A DNA stretch of 64,000 nucleotides, taken from contig NZ_BPQX01000014.1 in assembly GCF_022179525.1 (NCBI RefSeq), positions 1-64,000 of the forward strand, read 5' to 3'. Positions 25,793 through 33,862 of the stretch are shown here, one piece after another. Positions within the stretch are counted from its first letter, which is position 1. Each line of letters begins with the position of its first letter. A model generated the notes under the pieces. It was not told the origin of the DNA. It saw only the letters and a list, made by a program, of their open reading frames with translations, and did not search any database. The DNA comes from Methylobacterium persicinum. Lineage in GTDB: Bacteria; Pseudomonadota; Alphaproteobacteria; Rhizobiales; Beijerinckiaceae. Position numbers and translations under genes: made by a program.

Positions 25793-27097
25793 ATGGCACA
25801 GGGAGTAGCCACTCTCGACGGTCCAGTGATCGACGAGGCGACACGGGTCTATCGCAAGGTGACCTGGCGCCTCGTGCCGTTCCTGTTCGCCTGTTACGTC
25901 GCGGCCTACCTCGACCGCGTCAACGTCGGCTTCGCCAAGCTGCAGATGCTCAACGATCTGAAGTTCAGCGAGACCGTCTACGGTCTCGGCGCCGGCATCT
26001 TCTTCATCGGCTACTTCGTCTTCGAGGTGCCGAGCAACATGATCCTGCACAAGGTCGGCGCCCGGGTCTGGATCGCCCGGGTGATGATCAGCTGGGCGCT
26101 GATCTCGGCCGCGATGATGTTCGTGACCAGCGCCACGATGTTCTACATCCTGCGCTTCCTCCTCGGGGTGGCGGAAGCCGGCCTGTTCCCGGGCGTGATC
26201 CTGTACCTCACCTACTGGTACCCGTCCGAGCGCCGGGGCGGCATCATCGCCCTGTTCATGACCGGCATCCCGGTCGCCGGCCTCGTCGGCGGGCCCCTCT
26301 CGGGCTGGATCATGAACGCCTTCAGCGGGATGCACGGCCTCGCCGGGTGGCAATGGCTGTTCCTGATCGAGGCGCTGCCGTCGCTCATCCTCGGCTTCTG
26401 CGTCCTTGCCTACCTCGACAACGGCATCGCCCAGGCCAAGTGGCTCACCGCCGACGAGAAGGCCCTCCTGGAGCGCAACGTCGCCGCCGACGCCTCCTCC
26501 GTGGGCGCCCACCGCTTCCGCGACGGCTTCACCAGCCCCTGGGTATGGTTGCTGAGCGGGATCTACTTCTTCTTCATCATGGGCCTCTACGGCGTCGGCT
26601 TCTGGCTGCCGACCCTGATCAAGGGCGCGGGCGTCTCCGACCCGCTCCAGATCGGCTTCCTCACGATGCTGCCCTACGGCGCGGCGGCGGCGGCGATGAT
26701 CACCGTCGGGCGGATGTCGGACGCGGCCCGGGAGCGGCGCTGGCACATCGTCGTCCCCGGCCTCGTGGGCGCCGCCGGCTGGCTGGTGAGCATCTGGTAC
26801 AGCAAGGACCTCGTCGTCGCCGAGGCCGCCCTCACCGTCGCCACGATCGGCGTGCTCGTGACCCTCGCCCAGTTCTGGTGCCTGCCCACTGCGGTCCTCG
26901 CCGGGGCCGCGGCGGCCACCGGCATCGCGGTGATCAACTCCGTCGGCAACCTCGCGGGCTTCGTCAGCCCGTACCTGATCGGCTGGATCATCGACGCGAC
27001 CAAGTCGACGAGCCTCGGCGTCTACACCCTCGCCGCCTGCCTCGCCATCGGCAGCGCCCTCGCGCTGACCATGCCCAAGCGCCTCGTCAACCGCTGA
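25793..27097 (+). CDS. MFS transporter, anion:cation symporter (ACS) family
   Basis: A 434-residue inner-membrane carrier with twelve helices. The ACS-family features are VPFLFACYVAAYLDRVNVGF at residues 24-43, LGAGIFFIGYFVFEVPSNM, and RFLLGVAEAGLFPGVILYL in the first half. Members carry organic anions such as phthalate, tartrate, hexuronates or hydroxylated aromatic acids. I use ATG 25793, which has GGAGG ten bases upstream; the ATG at 25742 would add a basic tail. The class II aldolase gene follows after 46 bp, so the pair is probably an operon for uptake and breakdown of one compound. Confidence 0.9.
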   Translation: MAQGVATLDGPVIDEATRVYRKVTWRLVPFLFACYVAAYLDRVNVGFAKLQMLNDLKFSETVYGLGAGIFFIGYFVFEVPSNMILHKVGARVWIARVMISWALISAAMMFVTSATMFYILRFLLGVAEAGLFPGVILYLTYWYPSERRGGIIALFMTGIPVAGLVGGPLSGWIMNAFSGMHGLAGWQWLFLIEALPSLILGFCVLAYLDNGIAQAKWLTADEKALLERNVAADASSVGAHRFRDGFTSPWVWLLSGIYFFFIMGLYGVGFWLPTLIKGAGVSDPLQIGFLTMLPYGAAAAAMITVGRMSDAARERRWHIVVPGLVGAAGWLVSIWYSKDLVVAEAALTVATIGVLVTLAQFWCLPTAVLAGAAAATGIAVINSVGNLAGFVSPYLIGWIIDATKSTSLGVYTLAACLAIGSALALTMPKRLVNR

Positions 27098-27143
27098 CCG
27101 CGGCGCCCCCTCGACCCCACACCTGCAACCGGAAGGACATTCC

Positions 27144-28007
27144 ATGCTCGACGAACACGACCACCACGACAGTGTCGCCATCGATCTGCCCAACGACGAT
27201 TCCGGCCGCCGGCGGACTTCGATCTACCAGCCCGAGCAGGCCGGCCTGATCTTCCCGGAGATCCCGGAATTCGCCAACCATGCCGAGGCGCGGGATTACC
27301 GCAAGAAGCACCTCGTCGCCGCCTGCCGCGCCTTCGCGATGCACGGCTTCGACTACGGCTTCGCGGGCCACCTGACGATCCGCGACCCGGAGCATCCGGA
27401 GCTGTACTGGACCAACCCGATGTGCGTTCACTTCTCGCAGGTGAACATGTCGAACCTGATCCTGGCCGACCATGACGGCCGGGTCGTCGAGGGCCGCTAC
27501 GCGATCAACCGCGCCGGCTTCGTCCTGCACGCCGCCGTCCACGACGAGTACCCCGAGGTCATGGCGATGTGCCACGCGCACACCACCTACGGCACCGCGT
27601 GGTGCGCCACGGGCCGGCCCCTCGACATGATCAGCCAGGATGCGGCCGCCTTCTACAACAGCCACGCGGTGATCGGCGCGTCGGCCGGTGCGGTGGCGGT
27701 GGAGAAGAACAGCGGCCTCTCGGTGGCCCAGCAGATCGGCCGCAACCGCGGCGTGCTTCACCAGAACCACGGCCTGCTGACCTGCTCGCATCACAGCATC
27801 GACGACGCGGCCTTCTGGTTCATCGCCCTGGAACGGGCCTGCAAACAGCAACTCATGGTCGAGGCCACCGGCATCAAGCCGCAGCTCCTGTCGGAGAAGA
27901 CCGCCCGCTACAGCCGCGAGCATGTCGGCAGCGACTATATCGGCTGGCTGCACTTCCAGACGATCTACAACCACATCGCGGCGACCCAGCCGGACATGTT
28001 CGCGTGA
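27144..28007 (+). CDS. Class II aldolase/adducin family protein
   Basis: A 287-residue class II aldolase/adducin-domain protein. The zinc-binding region is MAMCHAHTTYGTAW (His-x-His) near residue 145, with a third His in the later GVLHQNHGLLTC. The early part has ACRAFAMHGFDYGFAGHLTIRD, typical of the longer, adducin-like bacterial subgroup, many of which are not sugar-phosphate aldolases. A ribosome site GGAAGG precedes the ATG. It follows the MFS gene and is probably controlled by the divergent LysR regulator. The exact reaction (aldol cleavage, epimerisation or decarboxylation) is not visible. Confidence 0.88.
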   Translation: MLDEHDHHDSVAIDLPNDDSGRRRTSIYQPEQAGLIFPEIPEFANHAEARDYRKKHLVAACRAFAMHGFDYGFAGHLTIRDPEHPELYWTNPMCVHFSQVNMSNLILADHDGRVVEGRYAINRAGFVLHAAVHDEYPEVMAMCHAHTTYGTAWCATGRPLDMISQDAAAFYNSHAVIGASAGAVAVEKNSGLSVAQQIGRNRGVLHQNHGLLTCSHHSIDDAAFWFIALERACKQQLMVEATGIKPQLLSEKTARYSREHVGSDYIGWLHFQTIYNHIAATQPDMFA

Positions 28008-28084
28008 GGGGGCAACGCGTCTACGCGAGAGACGCGCGGGGGCGGTGCCGCAAGGCGCCGCCCCATTTTGCTATGGCCCCTCGC

Positions 28085-28176
28085 CGTCATTGCGAGCGAA
28101 GCGAAGCAATCCAGGGATCCGCGACGTTCGGATAGGTCCCGCTGCCCTGGATTGCTTCGCTTCGCTCGCAATGACG
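28085..28176. repeat. 92-bp inverted repeat, CATTGCGAGCGAAGCGAAGC family, full copy
   Basis: Long arms CATTGCGAGCGAAGCG...CAATCCAGGG and CCCTGGATTG...CGCTCGCAATG pair almost perfectly over about 30 bp around a short centre. It lies just after the class II aldolase gene, between convergent genes. Related copies are at 1-34, 43296-43385 and 63247-63328. Confidence 0.85.
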
Positions 28177-28195
28177 AAGGTGGCCGGGAGGACCG

Positions 28196-28789
28196 TCAGG
28201 GCGCCACCCAGCCCCCGTCCCAGCCCGACTCGTCCCGGGCCCAGGCCGCCCGGCGGTGGCCCCGGCGATCGAGGTAGAGGAAGTCGAGGCGGTGCGCCTG
28301 TACCACCACTGCGCAGAAATGCCGGCGGCCCGTGGTGGCCGCCGTCGCCTCGTCGAGGAGCGTGTAGGCGCCGCCGGAGGGAAGGGCCGTGCCGGGGGGC
28401 GGCTCGGACGCGTAGCAGACCCGGCTCATCGCCCGCGAGCCCGCCCAAGCCGCCTCGGCCACCGCGTCGTCCGTGTGCAGGACGGCCCGGCCTTCGATGC
28501 GGATCTGGATCTTCGCCCCGGCATCGTAGACGGCAAGGGCGCAGGCGGGGTTGCCCGCCAGTTCGAATGCCTTGTCCGAGCGGCGGTCGCAGTGGAAGCG
28601 CAGGGTCCTCGTGGCGGCGTCCGCCTCCCGCAGCACGACGGTGCGCAGGCGCGGACCCTCCGGCGACAGGGTGGCCAGCGTCGGCAGGTGGAAGCCGCTG
28701 CGCCCGTGCTCCGCCCCGTCGGCCAGCAGCCGCCAGAGTTCCGCGAGGGTGGCGTCGAGGTCGTCGTAGAAGGGCGGGAGCGGGGTCAC
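28196..28789 (-). CDS. Pyridoxamine 5'-phosphate oxidase-like flavin protein
   Basis: A 197-residue PNPO-like split-barrel protein. It shows TLATLSPEGPRLRTVVLREAD, a segment FHCDRRSDKAFELAGNPACA (FMN and substrate binding), and a C-terminal half with AWAGSRAMSRVCYA and a final FLYLDRRGHRRAAW. True PdxH ends in an RLxPxR motif, which is not present, so this is a general FMN-binding relative. The start is GTG 28789, overlapping the stop of the LAB_N gene by GTGA. It is the last gene of an overlapping four-gene envelope cluster, with no evident link in function. Confidence 0.85.
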   Translation of the reverse strand: MTPLPPFYDDLDATLAELWRLLADGAEHGRSGFHLPTLATLSPEGPRLRTVVLREADAATRTLRFHCDRRSDKAFELAGNPACALAVYDAGAKIQIRIEGRAVLHTDDAVAEAAWAGSRAMSRVCYASEPPPGTALPSGGAYTLLDEATAATTGRRHFCAVVVQAHRLDFLYLDRRGHRRAAWARDESGWDGGWVAP

Positions 28790-29121
28790 GCCGCCGCCCC
28801 CCGGCGACGCTGCCGCTCCCGGAAGATCAGGGCGAGGTTGCGGAAGTAGATGCCCGTGGAAAGGCCCTGGCCGATGATGATCACAGGCTCCCTGCGGACG
28901 AAGCCGTAGACCAGGGTCATCAGCCCGCCGGCGATCGACAGGAACCAGAAGGAGAGCGGCATCACGCTCTTGCCCGCCCGCTCGCTGGCGATCCACTGGA
29001 GGATGAAGCGGGAGCCGAAGATCAGCTGCGCCAGCACGCCGAACGCCAGCCAGAAATCGAACCGGGTGACGAACACGTCGTAGAAGTAGTCAGGCAGGTC
29101 GTGGGCGAGCTGGATCAGCAT
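28786..29121 (-). CDS. Lipid A biosynthesis N-terminal domain (LAB_N) membrane protein
   Basis: A 111-residue inner-membrane protein made of about three helices. It fits the LAB_N family: FDFWLAFGVLAQLIFGSRFI, QWIASERAGKSVMPLSFWF, and GGLMTLVYGFVRREPVIIIG. This domain is often found next to GT2 polyprenyl-phosphate glycosyltransferases and ArnT-like GT39 enzymes. Its role is thought to be helping to make or flip the lipid-linked sugar. It overlaps the GT2 gene by 7 bp upstream and the PNPO-like gene downstream by 4 bp, so all are on one mRNA. Confidence 0.88.
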   Translation of the reverse strand: MLIQLAHDLPDYFYDVFVTRFDFWLAFGVLAQLIFGSRFILQWIASERAGKSVMPLSFWFLSIAGGLMTLVYGFVRREPVIIIGQGLSTGIYFRNLALIFRERQRRRGAAA

Positions 29122-29891
29122 CCGACGTCCTCATCCCTGGCGGCATCCGCCTCTGGTGTTCCCACCTCGACGGCCCGCGGGGTGGCGCGCTTCCGCCGGA
29201 TCAGCCACCACACCCCGGCGAGGTCGAGAAGGCCGACCCAGAGCCGGTCGAACAGGCCGTAATTCGACGTGCCGGTCAGCCGGGGCCGGTCGATCACGTC
29301 CCGGTGGACCACGGAGTAGCCCTCCCGGGCGACCAGGGCCGGCATGAACCGGTGCAGGGCGTCGAAATAGGGCAGGCGCAGGTAGACGTGTCGACGGAAC
29401 ACCTTCAGGCCGCAGCCGGTGTCCCGGGTGGAATCCTTGAGGATCCGGCCCCGGACCCCGTTGGCGATCCGGGACTGGAGCATCTTGAAACGCCCGTCCT
29501 TGCGGCCGCGCCGCTGTCCCTGGGCGAGGCCTGCACCCTCCCCGGCCTCGTCGAGGGCGGAAAGGAGGACCGGAATGAAGGCCGGGTCGTTCTGGCCGTC
29601 GCCGTCGAGGGTGGCGATGATCGCACCCCGGGCGGCCAGCACGCCGCTCCTTACGGCAGCGGATTGGCCCGCGCTCTGCCCGTGGCGCAGCACCCGCAGC
29701 CAGGGCCGGCCGGCCCGGGCGGCCTCCAGGGCCGCGGGCGTGGAATCGGTCGAGCCGTCGTCGATGTAGACGACCTCGAAGGGCAGGCCGGCGCAGGCTC
29801 GCTCGATCTCTGCCACGAGGGGGGCGATGTTGCCGGCCTCGTTCTTCACGGGCACGACGATGGTGAGGCGGGGGGCGTCCGGAGGGGTCAT
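29115..29891 (-). CDS. GT2 polyprenyl-phosphate glycosyltransferase (DPM1-like)
   Basis: A 258-residue GT2 enzyme. It begins with APRLTIVVPVKNEAGNIAPL, has the YIDDGSTDSTPAAL acid cluster near residue 45, DGDGQNDPAFIP (DxD region) near residue 95, and ends with SNYGLFDRLWVGLLDLAGVWWL, one membrane helix after the typical SNYG. Such enzymes move a sugar from its nucleotide to undecaprenyl- or dodecaprenyl phosphate on the cytoplasmic face. The start ATG overlaps the GT39 gene by ATGA. Together with the LAB_N and GT39 neighbours it resembles the rgt-type galacturonosyl and arn-type systems that decorate lipid A or core oligosaccharide; the sugar is not known. Confidence 0.88.
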   Translation of the reverse strand: MTPPDAPRLTIVVPVKNEAGNIAPLVAEIERACAGLPFEVVYIDDGSTDSTPAALEAARAGRPWLRVLRHGQSAGQSAAVRSGVLAARGAIIATLDGDGQNDPAFIPVLLSALDEAGEGAGLAQGQRRGRKDGRFKMLQSRIANGVRGRILKDSTRDTGCGLKVFRRHVYLRLPYFDALHRFMPALVAREGYSVVHRDVIDRPRLTGTSNYGLFDRLWVGLLDLAGVWWLIRRKRATPRAVEVGTPEADAARDEDVGC

Positions 29892-31855
29892 GGTGTCGCC
29901 GCATAGGCCGTCACGAAGACGCGGCGGCCGGTGTTGAGGTTGAAGCCCTCCACTTCGCCCAGCGGCGGCGGGGCGGGCCGGCCGACGGGCCAGGCGGTGT
30001 TGAACGCTTCGCGCTCGCGGCCTTCCACGAAGAGCAGCCGGCAGCCGCCCCCCTGCAGGAAGGCTTTGGCGGCGGGGGCATCGGGCAGGAGGTCGAGGCC
30101 GGTGCCGGTAAGGAAGACGAGGCTCGGCTCCCGGTAGCCGAGGCTCGCCACCTGCGGGTCGGCGCAGGGCATGCGGTCCCGGAAGGCGGCTAGTCGTGGC
30201 GAGACCTTCAGCGCCGGCAACTGCCGCTGCGCCAGGCCGAGCACACCCGGCCCGAGGAGGCACGAGGCGAGGATCCCGAGCATCAGGGCGTGCTCGGCCC
30301 GGTTCCGGGCGAAGGCGTACCAGCTCGCTCCGGCGGCGAGGCAGGCGGCCCCCAGGACCGGGAGGGCGAGCCATGGGATGGTGTGGTCATCGAGCTTCCA
30401 GCCCACGAGGCACAGGCCGACCGTCAGTGCCACCGGGATCGCCGGCACCAGCAGCGCCGTGACCCGTGCCCCCCGGCGGCGGGGATCGAGCTCGCCGCGG
30501 CCGAGGGCGAGGACCGTCAGGATCGCGATCCAGGGCATCAGCGGCAGCACGTAATGGGGGAGCTTGGTCGGCACGGCCTCGAACATCAGCCACGCCGGGA
30601 GGACGGTCGCGATCAGGAAGGCGACAGCCTCGGTACGGCGCTCTCGCCACGCCAGGGGCAGGCTCATGGCGGCGAAGGCCGCGCCGGGCCAGAAGGTCGC
30701 GAAGAAGATCAGCGTGTAGGCGCCCGGCGGGCCCCAGTGCCGCTCGGCCGCGCCGCCGACCTTGCCGAGCATGTCCTTGCCGACCGCCTCGGCGTAGAAG
30801 GCGCCGCCGCTCTTGAGGGTGATGGCCACGAACCACGGGGCGACGATCAGCGCCGTGAGGGCAAGCCCGGCCCAGGGCCTGAGGGGCAGGAGCCAGCGCC
30901 CCGAACGGGCCTTCCACGACAGGAGCGCGGCCGGCAGTGCCACGAACAGCGGCACCATCGGCCCCTTCACGAGGATGCCGACCGCAAGGCCGAGCCAGAA
31001 GGCGAGGAAGACAGTTGCGCCGAGACGCGGGGCGAAGCCCCCCTCCCCGTCTTGCGGGGCTCGCAGCGACATCGATCCCCCGCTCCACCTCATCCTGAGG
31101 CGCCCGCTCGGGCGGGCCTCGAAGGAGGGCCCCAGGGATCGCGCAGCAGGCTGGATGCCTCCTTCGAGGCTGCTCCGCAGCACCTCAGGATGAGGGGAAT
31201 GGGTGGGATCGGCCCCGGGCGACGAGGGATCGTCCCGATCCCTCCCTTGCGCGGAGAGGCGATGCCGCCCGAGCCACGCCCGGGCCAGCGCCCCCAGGCT
31301 CGCCGTGGCACAGGCGGCCAGCAAAGCGTCGGTCTTGGCGAGGTGCGCCTCGGCGTTGAGCATCAGGCAGGCGCCGTACAGCGCGGCGGCCAGCAGGGCG
31401 CTCCGCCGGGGCAGGAACGCGAGCGCGGCCCAGTAGGCCAGCAGCACCGAGGCGAGGGCGCCGACGAGGGAGGGAACGCGGTAGAGGGCGATGCGGGTAC
31501 GGGCGTCGGGCACGCCCAGCGCCTCCCCCGCCGCGACGGCGGCGGCCTGCGCCCAGTAGATGCCCACCGGCTTCTTGTTGCGGGCCTCGTCCTGGAACCG
31601 GATCGACACGAAGTCGCCTGTCTCCAGCATCTGCTTGGAGGCCTGGGCGAAGCGCGGCTCGTCCCGGTCCATCGGCTGGAGGGAGATCTGCCCCGGCAGG
31701 AACAGCAGCAGGCACAGGGCGGCGAGGGCCGCGCAGGCACGGGTATGGCCCGCGGAGAGCCGGTCGAGGAGGGTCGGGCCTCGGTCGGCACGCTGGCCGA
31801 CGGACGGGGCGTCGCCGTCGCGGGCAAGCGCGCCGACGGGAAGGCGTATGGTCAT
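29888..31855 (-). CDS. GT39/ArnT-like membrane glycosyltransferase with an in-frame palindromic repeat
   Basis: A 655-residue GT39 (PMT/ArnT-like) integral-membrane glycosyltransferase. The early periplasmic motif MDRDEPRFAQASKQMLETGD carries the catalytic Asp-Glu pair, followed by KKPVGIYWAQ. About a dozen membrane helices follow, and a periplasmic C-terminal domain. It would use the lipid-linked sugar made by the GT2 enzyme. Residues about 221-256 are encoded by a copy of the 108-bp palindromic repeat (31088-31195) and lie in a loop between two membrane helices. I prefer ATG 31855 to GTG 31888. The first gene of the overlapping cluster. Confidence 0.88.
   Translation of the reverse strand: MTIRLPVGALARDGDAPSVGQRADRGPTLLDRLSAGHTRACAALAALCLLLFLPGQISLQPMDRDEPRFAQASKQMLETGDFVSIRFQDEARNKKPVGIYWAQAAAVAAGEALGVPDARTRIALYRVPSLVGALASVLLAYWAALAFLPRRSALLAAALYGACLMLNAEAHLAKTDALLAACATASLGALARAWLGRHRLSAQGRDRDDPSSPGADPTHSPHPEVLRSSLEGGIQPAARSLGPSFEARPSGRLRMRWSGGSMSLRAPQDGEGGFAPRLGATVFLAFWLGLAVGILVKGPMVPLFVALPAALLSWKARSGRWLLPLRPWAGLALTALIVAPWFVAITLKSGGAFYAEAVGKDMLGKVGGAAERHWGPPGAYTLIFFATFWPGAAFAAMSLPLAWRERRTEAVAFLIATVLPAWLMFEAVPTKLPHYVLPLMPWIAILTVLALGRGELDPRRRGARVTALLVPAIPVALTVGLCLVGWKLDDHTIPWLALPVLGAACLAAGASWYAFARNRAEHALMLGILASCLLGPGVLGLAQRQLPALKVSPRLAAFRDRMPCADPQVASLGYREPSLVFLTGTGLDLLPDAPAAKAFLQGGGCRLLFVEGREREAFNTAWPVGRPAPPPLGEVEGFNLNTGRRVFVTAYAATP
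31088..31195. repeat. 108-bp palindromic repeat, CCTCATCCTGAGG family, copy 2, inside a gene
   Basis: Arms CCTCATCCTGAGGCGC and CACCTCAGGATGAGG, and inner arms CCTCGAAGGAGGG / CCTCCTTCGAGG, match the intergenic copies at 3644-3751 and 44220-44326. This copy is 108 bp, a multiple of three, and lies within the GT39 gene without breaking the frame. It encodes a polar, Arg/Ser/Pro-rich loop. Confidence 0.9.
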
Positions 31856-31913
31856 GGGCTCCGGGTCACGGCTCTCCGTCCCCGGCACCTCAATCGGGAT
31901 CGGGCGGGGAAAG

Positions 31914-33113
31914 TCAAATATCCCCGGCCGCCTTCCTCAGCCGCGTGAAGCCGGCGGCGAGGTCCGTCTTCAGGTCCTCCACGTCTTCCAGGCCGATGTG
32001 GAAGCGCAGGCCCGGCCCCCCCGGCGCCCAGCGGGTGGCGGTGCGGAAGGGCGTGCAATCGAAGGGGATGCACAGGCTCTCGAACCCACCCCAGGAGAAG
32101 CCCATCCCGAACAGTTCGAGCCCATCGAGCATGGCGGCGACGGCCTTCTCCGGCACCGGCCTCAGGATGACCCCGAACAGGCCCGACGCCCCCGCGAAGT
32201 CGCGCTTCCAGATGGCATGGCCCGGATCCTCCGGGAGGGCCGGATGGAGCACGCGCAGAACCTCCGGTCGCCCCTGGAGCCACCGGGCGATCTCCAATCC
32301 CTGGCGCCCGTGCTCGCGCAGGCGCAGGCCCATGGTGCGCAGGCCGCGCATGGCCAGGAACATGTCCTCCGGCCCGGCGCAGACCGAGAACTGATGGTAG
32401 GTCCGGTTGAGCGCCGGCCAGTACCGGGCGTTGGCGGAGGTGAGGCCGAGGAGCAGGTCCGAGCCGCCGCTGAGGTACTTGGTGCCGGCCTCCACCGCGA
32501 TGTCCACGCCCCGCTCGTGGGGCGGGAAGAGCAGAGGCGTCGCCCAGGTGTTGTCCATGATCACGCAGGCGTCCCGGGCATGGGCCGCCTCGGCGATGGC
32601 GGGCACGTCCTGCATCTCGAAGGTCAGCGAGCCCGGCGCCTCCACCAGCACCGCCCTGGTGTTGTCGCGCATCAGCTTGGCGATTCCGGCCCCGATGAGC
32701 GGATCGTAATAGGTCGTCTCGACTCCGAAGCGCTTGAGCACCTCGTCGCAGAAGATGCGGGTCGGGCGGTAGGCCGAGTCGGTGACGAGGAGGTGGTCCC
32801 CGGCCGAGACGGCGGCCATCAGGCCGATGGAGAGCGCGGCGAGCCCGGAGGGCGTCGCCACGGTGCCGGCCGCCCCGGCGATCTCGCTCCAGGCCTCGGC
32901 GAGGGCGTCGGAGGTCGGGGTGCCGTGGGTGCCGTAGGTGTAGCGTCCGCGCCGGTGCTGAAGGTCGTCGTAGGTCGGGAACAGCACCGTCGAGCCACGG
33001 TAGATCGGCGTGTTGACGAACCCGTGCTGCTCGGACGGGTCGCGCCCGGCATGCACGAGTCGCGTGGCGGGACCGAATTTCTTCTTGGACTCGGGGTTTG
33101 GCTTCAGCGACAT
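31914..33113 (-). CDS. metC: Cystathionine beta-lyase (PLP enzyme, Cys/Met metabolism family)
   Basis: A 399-residue PLP-dependent Cys/Met-metabolism enzyme. It has ATRLVHAGRDPSEQHGFVNT with IYRGSTVLFPTYDDL, the sequence YTYGTHGTPTSDALAEA, VIMDNTWATPLLF, and EAGTKYLSGGSDLLLG where the Lys forms the Schiff base. The family's usual SGHSD is SGGSD here. The best match by eye is MetC-type cystathionine beta-lyase, which makes homocysteine for methionine synthesis; a gamma-lyase cannot be excluded. I take ATG 33113; an upstream start at 33167 adds 18 unlikely residues. The downstream GT39 gene starts 58 bp later but is unrelated. Confidence 0.85.
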   Translation of the reverse strand: MSLKPNPESKKKFGPATRLVHAGRDPSEQHGFVNTPIYRGSTVLFPTYDDLQHRRGRYTYGTHGTPTSDALAEAWSEIAGAAGTVATPSGLAALSIGLMAAVSAGDHLLVTDSAYRPTRIFCDEVLKRFGVETTYYDPLIGAGIAKLMRDNTRAVLVEAPGSLTFEMQDVPAIAEAAHARDACVIMDNTWATPLLFPPHERGVDIAVEAGTKYLSGGSDLLLGLTSANARYWPALNRTYHQFSVCAGPEDMFLAMRGLRTMGLRLREHGRQGLEIARWLQGRPEVLRVLHPALPEDPGHAIWKRDFAGASGLFGVILRPVPEKAVAAMLDGLELFGMGFSWGGFESLCIPFDCTPFRTATRWAPGGPGLRFHIGLEDVEDLKTDLAAGFTRLRKAAGDI

Positions 33114-33204
33114 CGGAACCCGGATCTGCGGTACGGCGATGCCGCACGAAGACCCCGCGACCGCCATCCGTCAAGCTGGCGCCATCATCGGCCCCGCCGC
33201 CGGA

Positions 33205-33444
33205 TCACGCGAATGCGACGCCGATCTCGCCCACCTGCCGCCAGACCACCCGGCAGGCCCAGCGGTCGCCACCGGGGTCCAGGGAGAGGGCGAAGGTCTC
33301 CGGCACCTCGCCCGCTTCCGGCAGGAGAAGCCGGGCGCCAGCCGCCGAGATGTCTCGGACGATGCAGGCATGCGCTTCGCCCGTTCCCGGATCGACCCGA
33401 CCCGGGCGGTCGAGGGAGACCCGCTTTCCGTTCCTAGATGCCAT
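33205..33444 (-). CDS. Small PilZ-domain protein
   Basis: A 79-residue protein from ATG 33444. Its sequence follows a PilZ fold: an early Arg-rich strand (NGKRVSLDRPGRV), the core DISAAGARLLLP that matches the DxSxxG c-di-GMP motif, and closing strands CRVVWRQVGEIGVAF. PilZ domains bind cyclic di-GMP through an RxxxR and the DxSxxG. The RxxxR here is weak, so binding is uncertain. An in-frame upstream start at 33492 would add 16 residues. The GGDEF protein at 40509 could supply the ligand, but no direct link is visible. Confidence 0.75.
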   Translation of the reverse strand: MASRNGKRVSLDRPGRVDPGTGEAHACIVRDISAAGARLLLPEAGEVPETFALSLDPGGDRWACRVVWRQVGEIGVAFA

Positions 33445-33590
33445 TGCCGCCGCTCCCGCGAGGCGGCCCGCCCGAGGGGGCCGCGTTATCATGGGCGACT
33501 ATGCGGGCGAGGGTCCTTAACGCCCCCGCCGACCGGATCGCTCAAATTCGACCGATCTGGCGATGGCGGTGAACTCATTCTGAGGTTGCG

Positions 33591-33767
33591 TTAGCGCTTG
33601 GTTTGCGGCGGGTCGGATTGCTGGGCCTCGTCGTAGGCCTGCATCCACGCCTCGTGCTCCTGCGAACCCTCCGGGTAGGGGCATTCGCTCTTCGGCTTGC
33701 CGTATAGGCGGGCGTTGCGGCCCTGGATGAACGGACTGTCGCTGGCGGTGGCCTGCACGTTGGTCAT
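33591..33767 (-). CDS. Ribosome modulation factor (RMF)-like small protein
   Basis: A 58-residue protein with the RMF-family signature: GRNARLYGKPKSECPYPEGS followed by EHEAWMQAYDEA. The pattern of Gly-x-x-Ala-x-x-x-Gly-Lys, the Cys-Pro-Tyr and the Trp-x-x-Gly/Ala-Tyr matches the alphaproteobacterial members. RMF dimerises 70S ribosomes in stationary phase in gammaproteobacteria; the role of these alphaproteobacterial relatives is not settled. I take ATG 33767; a GTG at 33791 would add eight residues. It is divergent from a small membrane protein gene. Confidence 0.75.
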   Translation of the reverse strand: MTNVQATASDSPFIQGRNARLYGKPKSECPYPEGSQEHEAWMQAYDEAQQSDPPQTKR

Positions 33768-33862
33768 GGGGCGTGGCGCCTTTTCGGTCACATGGGGGGC
33801 TTCGTTAACGGGCGCAGCCCTATTCTGTTGCGGTCCTGTCCAGAGTTCCCGGGTCCCGCGGC

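Noticed and set aside
24652-27249. Long plus-strand open frame across the LysR gene and MFS gene
   Set aside because: It runs over two well-supported genes in another frame and yields no recognisable protein.
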